Origin: Scalindua sp964437425
GTDB taxonomy: Bacteria > Planctomycetota > Brocadiia > Brocadiales > Scalinduaceae
Reading direction: 5' to 3'
Length of the DNA: 21,906 nucleotides
NCBI GenBank assembly: GCA_964437425.1
Contig: CAYTGO010000050.1
Span: 1-21,906 of the forward strand
Numbering within the stretch: the first letter of the stretch is position 1; each line of letters starts with the position of its first letter. Shown here one piece after another: positions 1 through 7,372 of the stretch. The position numbers were made by a program, and so were the translations under genes. A model generated the notes under the pieces. The model saw only the letters and a program-made list of their open reading frames with translations, had not been told where the DNA came from and ran no database searches.

Positions 1-589
1 CATTAATCCCGCCCTCTCCCTGGATAGGCTCAAGCATAATGCCACATGTCTTGTCGTCAATAGCATCCTCAATTTCTTTCAGGTTATTAAATGATACATA
101 CGAAAAGCCCTCAATGAGCGGAGCAAAGCCACTATGGTATTTTGGTTGAGCTGTTGCAGTTACAGTTGCAAGGGTCCTTCCATGAAATGAATCTTTCATC
201 GTAATGATTTTATACTTACCTTTTTTGGAACTGTGAATTCTGGCCAATTTTATAGCTGCCTCATTTGCTTCCGCCCCACTGTTACAAAAGAAACACTGTC
301 CGTTAAATGAGTTTTCAGAAATGTATTTTGCAAGACGTCCCTGTGGCTCAGAATAGAATATATTCGGTACATGTACCAGCGTTGCAGCCTGCTCCTGCAT
401 TGCCTTCGTCACTTCAGGATTGCAATGCCCCAGCGAACTGACAGCCCATCCGGAAAAAAGGTCCAGGTAACGCTTGCCGTCTGTATCCCAAAGATGCACC
501 CCGTCACCCCTGGCGATCACAAAAGGATGTCGAGGATAATTTGGAATAACATAATTATCATAGTTTTCCAGTACTTCACTTTTATTCAT
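1..589 (-). CDS. argD: Acetylornithine aminotransferase, N-terminal part (cut by window edge)
   Basis: This is a class III PLP-dependent aminotransferase that converts N-acetylglutamate semialdehyde to N-acetylornithine in arginine synthesis. About 196 N-terminal residues are present. The sequence runs from a start resembling the family (VIPNYPRHPFVIARGDGVHL, then LFSGWAVSSLGH) through the cofactor-phosphate region FFCNSGAEANEAAIKLAR and the SFHGRT motif to LEPIQGEGGI. The PLP-binding lysine lies beyond the window, so completeness cannot be judged. The ATG at 589 is preceded by AAAGGA at a suitable distance. argB lies upstream on the same strand with a 172-nt gap, which fits an arginine cluster. 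Related succinylornithine or GABA aminotransferases are the alternative, but the argB neighbour favours ArgD. Confidence 0.9.
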   Translation of the reverse strand, partial: MNKSEVLENYDNYVIPNYPRHPFVIARGDGVHLWDTDGKRYLDLFSGWAVSSLGHCNPEVTKAMQEQAATLVHVPNIFYSEPQGRLAKYISENSFNGQCFFCNSGAEANEAAIKLARIHSSKKGKYKIITMKDSFHGRTLATVTATAQPKYHSGFAPLIEGFSYVSFNNLKEIEDAIDDKTCGIMLEPIQGEGGIN

Positions 590-610
590 AATTTAGATTC
601 CTTTATGCGG

Positions 611-632
611 ATTTCCTGCGATGATAGGAAAT
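611..632. repeat. Inverted repeat upstream of argD
   Basis: ATTTCCT (611-617) and AGGAAAT (626-632) form a perfect 7-bp inverted repeat with an 8-nt spacer. It ends 22 nt before the argD ATG, so it would fold in the 5' untranslated RNA or act as an operator. A second, less perfect hairpin at 724-745 (TGCC...GGCA) lies just after argB. No T-run follows either one on the minus strand, so neither is a clear terminator. The function is unknown. Confidence 0.35.
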
Positions 633-761
633 AGAAAAATGGAATGCTTTAGTAATTGTACGCTCTTTCTGAAGTGGGTGAATATCAAAAAGACCAACTC
701 TTAAAAATACCTGGTTACAACACTGCCAGAAATATTCATCCGGCAATAAGTTTTATATATA

Positions 762-1640
762 TTAAACAATGATCTGGGTTCCAATACCCTTATCAGTAAA
801 GATCTCAAGCAGTAGTGAATGGGGTATATGGCCGTCAATAATGTGCGCTTTCTTTACTCCCTCTCTCATGGCAGAAATACAGGCTTTCGCTTTCGGTAGC
901 ATTCCACCACTTATTACCCCACTCTTTATCAATTTATTAACCTCATCTTCATGTAACGTAGAGACAAATGACTCCGGATCAGACGGATCAGTTGAAATTC
1001 CATGAGTGTTAGATATAAAAACCAGTTTTTCGGCCTTCAAAGCACCTGCCACAAACGACGCCACATTATCTGCATTTACATTATAATTTTCTCCGTCGAT
1101 ACCTTTGGCAATCGGAGACACAATTGGTATTTGCTCGTCATCAAATAAACTAATAAATCTATCATGCTCTATCTCAGTAAGTTCACCCACGTAACCAAGA
1201 TCATCAGTCACAGATCCATCATCATCTTTACTGACGTGTTTTCTGCCTTTGATTGGACTATCGTCATCACTCCATACACATACGCCCTTTGCTCCCATCT
1301 CTTCTATCTGATCTATTATTTGATTGCCTATCTGGTTGGTAAGTACATCGATAGCAATGTCCAGCGTCTCCTTATCAGTAACGCGATATCCATTTATGAA
1401 ATGAGGTTTTTTACCTCTTTTTTCCATTTCACTGCTTATGAACGGACCACCGCCATGTACTATAATCGGTTTCATACCTATAGACTTCATAAAAACCATA
1501 TCTTGAAGTACACTTTGAAAGGTATCTTTGTCTACCATTGCGCTACCGCCAAATTTTACAACTACTATCTTATCCTTAAAAGACTGGATATAAGGCAGCG
1601 CCTCTATCAAAACCCTGGATTTACCAATTGCTTCTTCCAT
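762..1640 (-). CDS. argB: Acetylglutamate kinase
   Basis: ArgB phosphorylates N-acetylglutamate with ATP, the second step of arginine synthesis. The amino acid kinase signatures are clear: VVKFGGSAM, IIVHGGGPFIS, DLGYVGELTEIE, and VISGGMLPKAKACISAMREG near the C-terminus. The reading frame is open further upstream to a TTG at 1712, but I chose the ATG at 1640. It has AAAGG about 8 nt upstream and gives 292 residues starting MEEAIGKSRVLIEALPYIQ, as in homologues. This N-terminal helix is typical of arginine-inhibited (hexameric) enzymes, so feedback inhibition is likely. A consensus promoter with a leader of about 185 nt precedes it. Confidence 0.95.
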   Translation of the reverse strand: MEEAIGKSRVLIEALPYIQSFKDKIVVVKFGGSAMVDKDTFQSVLQDMVFMKSIGMKPIIVHGGGPFISSEMEKRGKKPHFINGYRVTDKETLDIAIDVLTNQIGNQIIDQIEEMGAKGVCVWSDDDSPIKGRKHVSKDDDGSVTDDLGYVGELTEIEHDRFISLFDDEQIPIVSPIAKGIDGENYNVNADNVASFVAGALKAEKLVFISNTHGISTDPSDPESFVSTLHEDEVNKLIKSGVISGGMLPKAKACISAMREGVKKAHIIDGHIPHSLLLEIFTDKGIGTQIIV

Positions 1641-1724
1641 TGAAATACCTTTCGTGCCTATAATCTTAGACTTTTTGATGACAAAATCAGATGGTGGATC
1701 ATCTTCATACAAGACTCTGTGGTT

Positions 1725-1766
1725 TTAACCGTTTTCTATATTAATTTCTGCTACCGACAGATCCAT
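1725..1766 (-). CDS. Possible 13-codon leader ORF upstream of argB
   Basis: A short frame MDLSVAEINIENG starts at ATG 1766 with AAGGGA about 4 nt before it, and it ends in TAA. It lies between the strong promoter at 1833-1860 and argB. It is not rich in arginine codons, so it is not a classical arginine attenuator. It could affect translation of argB, or be a chance frame with a good ribosome site. There is no evidence beyond position and the Shine-Dalgarno match. Confidence 0.3.
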   Translation of the reverse strand: MDLSVAEINIENG

Positions 1767-1832
1767 AATTCCCTTAATAGCTTAATTTACAAGAAATTAC
1801 AACAATTCAGAAAAAAATTATCCAAACTAAAA

Positions 1833-1860
1833 ATTATAACTTATACGACATCTCTGTCAA
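1833..1860 (-). promoter_or_regulatory. Consensus sigma70-type promoter for argB
   Basis: On the minus strand TTGACA (1860-1855) and TATAAT (1838-1833) are separated by 16 nt. Both hexamers match the consensus perfectly. The promoter sits directly after the ruvC stop codon, so argB (and perhaps argD) is probably transcribed apart from ruvC. The predicted start near 1826 gives a leader of about 185 nt before the argB ATG. Confidence 0.75.
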
Positions 1861-1862
1861 GA

Positions 1863-2342
1863 TTAAACCGTCAATTTCATTCTATGACAATGGCATATGG
1901 CTATTGCCAGAGCATCTGTCGCATCATACTTTTCAGGTACTTCAGATAATGATAAAAGAATCTTTACCATTTTGCTCACCTGTACCTTTTGGGCATTGCC
2001 TAAACCGACAACCGCCCTCTTTACTTCAGTTGGAGCATACTCAAATAGAGGGATGCCTGCTAATGCTGCACACACTATTGCAACCCCCCTGGCTTCTCCG
2101 ATTTTTATAGCAGCTTTTACACTTTTGCCATAAAACGCGCTCTCCAATGCAATCTGATCAGGCTTGTAGTCCTTGATTGCTTTATTTAATCCATCAAACA
2201 TCATTTTAAGCCTGTCCGGAAACGAATCCTTTCGCTTGCCTTCAATAGTGCCGAAGCTCACAGAGGACAATTTGCCTCTAATATCGTCAACAATTCCAAA
2301 GCCGGTTACCATTGTGCCCGGATCTATACCTAAAACTCGCAT
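1863..2342 (-). CDS. ruvC: Crossover junction endodeoxyribonuclease RuvC
   Basis: RuvC resolves Holliday junctions with RuvA and RuvB in recombinational repair. The protein has 159 residues, slightly shorter than the roughly 173 of E. coli RuvC. It starts MRVLGIDPGTMVTGFGIV. The acidic catalytic residues are visible: D7 in GIDPG, E67 in IALESAFYGK, and D140/D143 in YDATDALAIAICH. The ATG is preceded by AGGAG. ruvA and ruvB are not in the window, and the gene stands between a metal-transport unit and the arginine genes. Confidence 0.95.
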   Translation of the reverse strand: MRVLGIDPGTMVTGFGIVDDIRGKLSSVSFGTIEGKRKDSFPDRLKMMFDGLNKAIKDYKPDQIALESAFYGKSVKAAIKIGEARGVAIVCAALAGIPLFEYAPTEVKRAVVGLGNAQKVQVSKMVKILLSLSEVPEKYDATDALAIAICHCHRMKLTV

Positions 2343-2404
2343 TAATTCTGAACTCCTAAAAATAAAAAAATTAATAAAACCAGATTCCTCTTTTGTCCAT
2401 TATT

Positions 2405-3529
2405 TCATTTTTTGGAATCCGATTTTTTTCTCAATAGTCCAAATGCATTATTAGACAAATCTTTTAAACCTGTTCTGGCAGCACCATTCCAAAAACGCCA
2501 TACCATAAGAGCAATAAGGAGCAACGCGGAAACCCACTGGAAAGCACCAATGATCGAATGATTGTCCGTGCTCATTGTCGGTACAATACATATTCCTGAA
2601 AGAACCAGCAGATAGTCGAATACATAACCGGATATCAGAGCACCTGCAATAATAGATGCCAGGTAAATTCGGACGAACCTGCCACCAAATTGTCTGGTCA
2701 ATATGGTAATAGTGGTAACATTAGTTGCCGGGCCTGCTAAAAGAAAGACCATGGCTGCGCCGGGACTAATTCCCTTTACTATGAGAGCCGCTGCAATAGG
2801 CGTACTGGCAGACGCACACATATAAAGAGGAACACTTGCTGCCAACATAATCAACATGGGTATTATACCCTTTTCCAGTCCATACATTGCAAGATTATCA
2901 GGCAAAGCAACGATGATCAAGCCTGCCAGCAAAAGTCCAACTAACAGTGAAAAAACAATTTCATCTGCCATTTTTTTAAAGGCATAACTCCATATCCGAT
3001 TAAAACATTGAAATATTCCTACATAACTTTCATCATCAAGGCTCTCTTCTCCATGGTCGTCACATTGGTCGGTACAGCTGGTATCTTCTTGTTTCCTACT
3101 ATCATTTCTATCATTATCCCTTAGCAGGCCGGCAGCAAAAAAACCGGCCAACAGTGCAGAGAAGAAACTCGCTATTGGCCGGGCAATTGCCATAAACGGC
3201 CCCAATAAACCCCACGTTATCATAATTGAATCAGTCCCGGACTCAGGGGTAGTAATCAGAAATGACATTATTGATGGCTTGCTCGCGCCTTTGCGGCGAA
3301 GTTCAATAGAGACAGGAACGACAGCACAGCTGCATATCGGAAGCGGTATACCAATAGCCGCAGATGTAATGACACTTAACAATCCTTTTCCACCCATAAG
3401 GCGCTGAATCATATTTCGTGGAATAAAAACATGAATCATTCCTGCCAACAGCAACCCTATTAACATGAATGGCGCTAAGAGTTGGAATATTTCCCAAATA
3501 CTAAAAAGAAACAGTTTAATTAATTCCAT
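2405..3529 (-). CDS. SO_0444-type Cu/Zn efflux permease (DUF318/UPF0718 family)
   Basis: This is a polytopic inner-membrane permease of 374 residues, about 8-10 hydrophobic segments, in the DUF318/ArsP-like superfamily. Two matching halves are visible. The first carries IPLPICSCAVVPVS (Cys66-Ser-Cys68) followed by TTPESGTDS. The second carries MCASASTPIAAALIVKG and LLAGPATNVTT. A hydrophilic loop between the halves holds a possible metal-binding stretch (SCTDQCDDHGEE). Family members linked to Cu/Zn or arsenic resistance export metal, so efflux of a soft or transition metal is the likely role. The start is 14 nt after the ZIP gene, so the two are probably co-transcribed and coupled; no strong Shine-Dalgarno sequence is seen. 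The exact substrate cannot be read from sequence. Confidence 0.8.
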   Translation of the reverse strand: MELIKLFLFSIWEIFQLLAPFMLIGLLLAGMIHVFIPRNMIQRLMGGKGLLSVITSAAIGIPLPICSCAVVPVSIELRRKGASKPSIMSFLITTPESGTDSIMITWGLLGPFMAIARPIASFFSALLAGFFAAGLLRDNDRNDSRKQEDTSCTDQCDDHGEESLDDESYVGIFQCFNRIWSYAFKKMADEIVFSLLVGLLLAGLIIVALPDNLAMYGLEKGIIPMLIMLAASVPLYMCASASTPIAAALIVKGISPGAAMVFLLAGPATNVTTITILTRQFGGRFVRIYLASIIAGALISGYVFDYLLVLSGICIVPTMSTDNHSIIGAFQWVSALLLIALMVWRFWNGAARTGLKDLSNNAFGLLRKKSDSKK

Positions 3530-3543
3530 ACAGTGTTAATGAA

Positions 3544-4260
3544 CTAAAGGAAATATCTCCCGATCCACATTAAGGAGAGGCCTAGCGCAAGGCTATACAG
3601 ATTATAAAATTTCCTGGGATTATGCTGATGAACAAATGGCAGAAGATCACTGCTGGCAATATATAAGAAAGTTCCGGATGAGATTCCAATTGCCCAGGCA
3701 ATTACATTCTCATGCAGGTTTTTCAAAACGAAAAAAGAGATGAGAGCTCCTATAGGTGTAGTTAGCGCAAAGATTAAAACCAGTTTTATAATACTTGCTT
3801 TTTTGTATCCCCCATGCATAAGAATACCTGTAAGAGAGAGCGCAGAAGGGAATTTGTGAACGACAATTGCCAGAAATATTATTATGCCAATATCTTTCGT
3901 AAGAAATCCGGCACCCATTGACATACCTTCTATCAGACTATGGAATGAAATACCTAAAAATGCAGAGAGCCCTATTGTGTGAACGTCACATACATCCTCT
4001 TCGCAAGAATGCACCATTACAAATTTTTCGAGTATATAAATAATAAAAAAACCGATCAATATCGGTATACCGACACTGCTACCGAGAGGCTTTGAGATTT
4101 CCGGTAACATATAAAAGAAACAACTTCCAAACAGAACTCCCACACCAAAACTGACTATCAGCCTGATATTGTTTTTGGACCAGCTCCTCACCAGAGGGAA
4201 CAGCCCCCCGATAGCTGAAATAACAAATATAAGTAATAGATACCCGAGAAACGTAATCAT
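3544..4260 (-). CDS. ZIP-family metal transporter
   Basis: This integral membrane protein of 238 residues has about eight hydrophobic segments. The ZIP-like fourth helix motif SFHSLIEGMSMGAGF holds the His and Glu of the metal site. The fifth helix reads VHKFPSALSLTGIL, where the usual second metal-site Glu is replaced by Ser. ZIP proteins move Zn2+, Fe2+ or other divalent metals towards the cytoplasm. The loop VHSCEEDVCDVH between helices 3 and 4 is rich in His, Cys and acidic residues and may bind metal. It is first in a two-gene unit with the efflux permease downstream, which suggests metal homeostasis. With an altered site, transport direction and substrate are uncertain. Confidence 0.8.
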   Translation of the reverse strand: MITFLGYLLLIFVISAIGGLFPLVRSWSKNNIRLIVSFGVGVLFGSCFFYMLPEISKPLGSSVGIPILIGFFIIYILEKFVMVHSCEEDVCDVHTIGLSAFLGISFHSLIEGMSMGAGFLTKDIGIIIFLAIVVHKFPSALSLTGILMHGGYKKASIIKLVLIFALTTPIGALISFFVLKNLHENVIAWAIGISSGTFLYIASSDLLPFVHQHNPRKFYNLYSLALGLSLMWIGRYFL

Positions 4261-4279
4261 ATTATTATGTAATTAAAGT

Positions 4280-4475
4280 ATTGACTACAGAAACAGACTT
4301 AGAAGTGCATTTTTAGTAAATTAAGATTATTTCCATCCGGCACTCATGGAACTTCAATTAAGAGTATAAATGCATATTTCCTGCGAAATGTCAATATTTA
4401 AGAACATTCAAAATATACCTTCAACAAATTCTGACCTTTTGGTATACTCCATGCCATTGACTATAAGATTATTTC
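4280..4475 (+). repeat. Short direct repeats in the pyrD/ZIP divergent region
   Basis: The 250-nt region between the ZIP gene and pyrD holds two short words twice each: ATTGACTA at 4280-4287 and 4456-4463, and TAAGATTATTTC at 4322-4333 and 4464-4475. In the second copy they are directly adjacent. Such spaced repeats can be regulator binding sites, but AT-rich sequence repeats by chance more often than average. No ORF is supported here. Confidence 0.3.
4420..4448 (+). promoter_or_regulatory. Candidate promoter of pyrDK
   Basis: TTCAAC (4420-4425) and TATACT (4443-4448) are 17 nt apart. The -10 matches 5 of 6 and the -35 matches 3 of 6. It would give a leader of about 55 nt before pyrD. This is the best sigma70-like pair I found in the gap, but it is weak. 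Confidence 0.35.
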
Positions 4476-4510
4476 AACTTCTTACTTAATCTGTAAGTTC
4501 TGTCTAAAAA

Positions 4511-5431
4511 ATGACTACAGTAAACCTCAATACTGATCTGTGCGGGATAAAAATGTCAAACCCGACTGTTCTCCCATCAGGATTTCTCGGCACATCCAAA
4601 TCACTGCTGGAACGGGTTGCAGAGAGTGGAGTTGGCGCAGCCACTATCAAATCGGTTAGTTTTGAAGCAAGAGAGGGACACAAGAACCCTACCGTCATTC
4701 CCTTTGAAGGAGGCATGTTGAATGCAGTCGGGTATTCAAACCCCGGCGCAGAGGAGACAGCCAGGGAATTTTCAAACTTGAATGAGGTGTCAATACCTGT
4801 GATTGCAAGCATTATCGGCACAGAAACGGACGATTTCGTACGCGTTGTGGATAAACTGTCAGGTAATGAGTTTTCGGCGATAGAGCTTCCTCTTTCGTGT
4901 CCTCACACACCCGGATTCGGGCTTCTGGCCGGGCAGGGAACACCCGAAAGCACAGGAGAGATAGTCTCCGCTGTCAGAAAAGCCAGCAAACTTCCTATAT
5001 TTGTGAAACTATCACCTAACATACCTGAAATAGGTAACTTAGCGAAAGCGGCCGAGAATGCCGGTGCCGATGCCATAACAGCTGTAAATACACTTGGTCC
5101 GGGTATGATAATTAACATAGAAGCACGTAAACCGGTACTATCATATAAGGTAGGAGGAGTCTCAGGGCAGGCTCTGAGACCAGTTGCAACACGATGTGTA
5201 TATGACATATACGAAGCAGTTAAAATCCCTATAATCGGTACTGGAGGCATCTCTACAGGCCGCCATGCCATCGAGATGATAATGGCCGGTGCAACCGCTA
5301 TTGGAGTTGGAACCGGAATATATGAAAGAGGAATAGACGTCTTCAGGAAGATATGCCTGGAAATGGAGGAATGGATGTCTGAAAATAGTTATAATTCTAT
5401 ACATGAAATGATTGGAATTGCCCATGAATGA
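4511..5431 (+). CDS. pyrD: Dihydroorotate dehydrogenase, class 1B catalytic subunit
   Basis: This FMN enzyme oxidises dihydroorotate to orotate in pyrimidine synthesis and works with PyrK to pass electrons to NAD+. It has 306 residues. Family elements are in order: Lys47 in TIKSVS, GMLNAVGYSNPG, the active-site Cys130 in LPLSCPHTPGFG, Lys in FVKLSPN, AVNTLGPG, and the FMN-phosphate site PIIGTGGISTG. Two usually Asn substrate contacts flanking the active Cys read Pro127 and His132 here. The start has no clear Shine-Dalgarno sequence. The 3' end overlaps pyrK by 8 nt, which is strong support for the two-subunit class 1B form. Confidence 0.93.
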   Translation: MTTVNLNTDLCGIKMSNPTVLPSGFLGTSKSLLERVAESGVGAATIKSVSFEAREGHKNPTVIPFEGGMLNAVGYSNPGAEETAREFSNLNEVSIPVIASIIGTETDDFVRVVDKLSGNEFSAIELPLSCPHTPGFGLLAGQGTPESTGEIVSAVRKASKLPIFVKLSPNIPEIGNLAKAAENAGADAITAVNTLGPGMIINIEARKPVLSYKVGGVSGQALRPVATRCVYDIYEAVKIPIIGTGGISTGRHAIEMIMAGATAIGVGTGIYERGIDVFRKICLEMEEWMSENSYNSIHEMIGIAHE

Positions 5432-6251
5432 ATTTTCTTCTTTTGATCAACCGGTAATGATGAAGATTGATAAGATCATTGATGAGTCTAATGGGACAAA
5501 GTCCTTTATGTTCAGACACAAGTTTGATTACAATCCCGGACAATTCATTATGGTCTGGCTGCCGGGCATTGATGAGAAACCGTTTGCAGTATCATACCTG
5601 AGTGATGACTTCTTCGGGATTACAGTTCTTGAAAGAGGCAAATTCACACAAATTCTTCACAAGATGGAACCTGGAGACCAGATTGGCATTAGAGGGCCGT
5701 TCGGTCATGGGTACAGCTTTCCGGATAGTATTCAGAACGGGAAAGGCAGTGTCTGTGTAATTGGAGGAGGTTGTGGGATGGCTTCTGTAACCGTTCTTAT
5801 AGAAAGGCTGCAGGACAACAACCCAACAATTCTCATGGGAGCGTCCACCAGTACATCACTGTTCTTCAAAAATCGTTACAAGGACATTACACTCTTTACA
5901 GACGATGGAAGTGAAGGTATTAAAGGATACCCGACAGACATTCTTGAGGATCTGCACGATAAGCATGGATACGACATTATTTATACATGCGGCCCGGAAA
6001 TTATGATGTCCAAAGTGTTCGACTTCTGTAAAAAGCATGATATACAATTCGAGGCGTCACTGGAAAGATATATGAAATGCGGTATAGGTGTTTGTGGTCA
6101 ATGTGTATGCGACGGCCAGATGGTTTGTAAGGATGGGCCTGTCTTCGATCTACAGACACTCAGCAATATGGGTGATTTTGGGAAGTACTCACTTCTTAAG
6201 AGTGGCAAGAGGGTTTCGCTTCAAGAGTATGCCGACTGGCGAAGCTGCTGA
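5424..6251 (+). CDS. pyrK: Dihydroorotate dehydrogenase electron transfer subunit (FAD/[2Fe-2S])
   Basis: PyrK carries FAD and a [2Fe-2S] cluster and links the FMN of PyrD to NAD+. In order it has a ferredoxin-reductase-type FAD domain (FDYNPGQFIMVWLPGIDEKP, then RGPFGHG), an NAD-binding domain with GGGCGMASV and YTCGPEIMM, and a C-terminal cluster motif with Cys219, Cys224, Cys227 and Cys235 ending in VCKDGPVF. I chose the ATG at 5424 (275 residues) over an in-frame TTG at 5412; a GGA lies about 7 nt upstream. The start overlaps the end of pyrD (ATGAATGA), so translation is probably coupled. Confidence 0.93.
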   Translation: MNEFSSFDQPVMMKIDKIIDESNGTKSFMFRHKFDYNPGQFIMVWLPGIDEKPFAVSYLSDDFFGITVLERGKFTQILHKMEPGDQIGIRGPFGHGYSFPDSIQNGKGSVCVIGGGCGMASVTVLIERLQDNNPTILMGASTSTSLFFKNRYKDITLFTDDGSEGIKGYPTDILEDLHDKHGYDIIYTCGPEIMMSKVFDFCKKHDIQFEASLERYMKCGIGVCGQCVCDGQMVCKDGPVFDLQTLSNMGDFGKYSLLKSGKRVSLQEYADWRSC

Positions 6252-6257
6252 ACAGAA

Positions 6258-7271
6258 TCAATTGTTCTGTGTCAGTTCAATCAATTTTTCCAGAGATGCT
6301 TTAGCTTTCCCGGAGTCAATAGATTCTGCAGCGAGACGTACTCCATCCTTCAGATTTTCCGCACCTCCTCCGGCAACAATTGCGGCAGATGCGTTTAACA
6401 GGACAATATCTCGTTTTGGACCACTCGCCCCATCCAATACTGCATTGATAGCAATCACGCTCTCCTCAGGTGAATCTACAATGAAATCATTCATCTCTGC
6501 CTTTGGAATATTGAAGCTATCGTGTGTAATAAAATAGCTCTTAATTTTTCCATCCTTTAATTCACAAACTTTTGTTTTGTCTGTTGTAGTGATCTCATCC
6601 ATACCATCGTAGCCATACACGACAAATGCATGCTCTGTGTTAAGCTTTTTAAGCACCTTTGCTACAATGTCAGTCAGCTTTGCATCATATACTCCTATAA
6701 CCTGCCTGGTTGCTCTTGCGGGGTTAGTTAGCGGGCCTAGGATATTAAATATAGTCTTTATTCCAATTTCACGTCTTGGACCCACAGCATGTTTCATCGA
6801 ACTGTGTAGAAGCGGTGCCATAAGAAAACCGATATTGGCTTTCTGAATGCACTCTTCGACAACTTTTGAATTAGCATCAATATTAACACCCAACAACTTA
6901 AGCACATCAGCGCTTCCACATTTACTTGAAGATGCTTTGTTACCATGTTTTGCAACCTTCAGCCCCGTCCCTGCAACGACAAATGCAGTGCATGTTGATA
7001 TGTTAAACGTATTTTTTGCATCTCCACCGGTACCGCAGGTATCTACTACTAAACTTTTACCTACATTGATATGAGTTGCCTTCTCTCTCATGACGCTTAC
7101 ACAACCGGCAATCTCATCAACGGTTTCACCCTTCATTCGTAACGCTGTAATAAAGGAGCCTATCTGTACTTCCGTGGCAACGCCTTCCATTATTTCCCTC
7201 ATTACCGTCTTGCTCTCTTCAAAGGAGAGGTCTCCACCTTCTACGATTCTTCCTATCATATCTTTTATCAT
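6258..7271 (-). CDS. trpD: Anthranilate phosphoribosyltransferase
   Basis: TrpD joins anthranilate to PRPP in tryptophan synthesis. Conserved elements are VDTCGTGGDAKNTFNIST (PRPP/pyrophosphate binding), AKHGNKASSSKCGSADVLK, and the anthranilate-site region with GPRREIGIKTIFNILGPLTNPA. The frame is open to a TTG at 7307, but MIKDMIGRIVEGGDLSFEE at the ATG 7271 fits the usual N-terminus and gives 337 residues, the normal length. No other trp gene is visible. It converges on pyrK with only 6 nt between stop codons and is divergent from the radical SAM gene. No strong Shine-Dalgarno sequence precedes the ATG. Confidence 0.95.
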   Translation of the reverse strand: MIKDMIGRIVEGGDLSFEESKTVMREIMEGVATEVQIGSFITALRMKGETVDEIAGCVSVMREKATHINVGKSLVVDTCGTGGDAKNTFNISTCTAFVVAGTGLKVAKHGNKASSSKCGSADVLKLLGVNIDANSKVVEECIQKANIGFLMAPLLHSSMKHAVGPRREIGIKTIFNILGPLTNPARATRQVIGVYDAKLTDIVAKVLKKLNTEHAFVVYGYDGMDEITTTDKTKVCELKDGKIKSYFITHDSFNIPKAEMNDFIVDSPEESVIAINAVLDGASGPKRDIVLLNASAAIVAGGGAENLKDGVRLAAESIDSGKAKASLEKLIELTQNN

Positions 7272-7336
7272 GACTGTGATTATTGCAGAAATGATCAAGG
7301 GTGTCAAGAATTAGGAACCCCGATAATTTCCATATA

Positions 7337-7364
7337 TTGACATAAGCGGTTAAAAGCTTAAAAT
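7337..7364 (+). promoter_or_regulatory. Strong promoter of the radical SAM gene, giving a leaderless mRNA
   Basis: TTGACA (7337-7342) and TAAAAT (7359-7364) are 16 nt apart; the -35 is perfect and the -10 matches 5 of 6. The ATG at 7373 follows the -10 by 8 nt, so transcription should begin at or next to the start codon. The spacing and absence of a Shine-Dalgarno sequence both point to leaderless initiation. Confidence 0.65.
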
Positions 7365-7372
7365 CAAACGTT

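Noticed and set aside
1641..1712. ArgB starting at the TTG 1712
   Set aside because: The 24 extra residues are unlike the family N-terminus, and the TTG lacks a good ribosome site, whereas ATG 1640 has AAAGG and begins with the usual sequence.
4903..5271. Long minus-strand open frame inside pyrD
   Set aside because: It has no family resemblance and lies wholly opposite a clear pyrD. The other antisense frames over argB, ruvC, serA and the symporter are rejected for the same reason.
6250..6272. Inverted repeat ACAGAA...TTCTGT between pyrK and trpD as a bidirectional terminator
   Set aside because: The stem is short, it overlaps stop codons and trpD coding sequence, and no T-run follows it closely on either strand.
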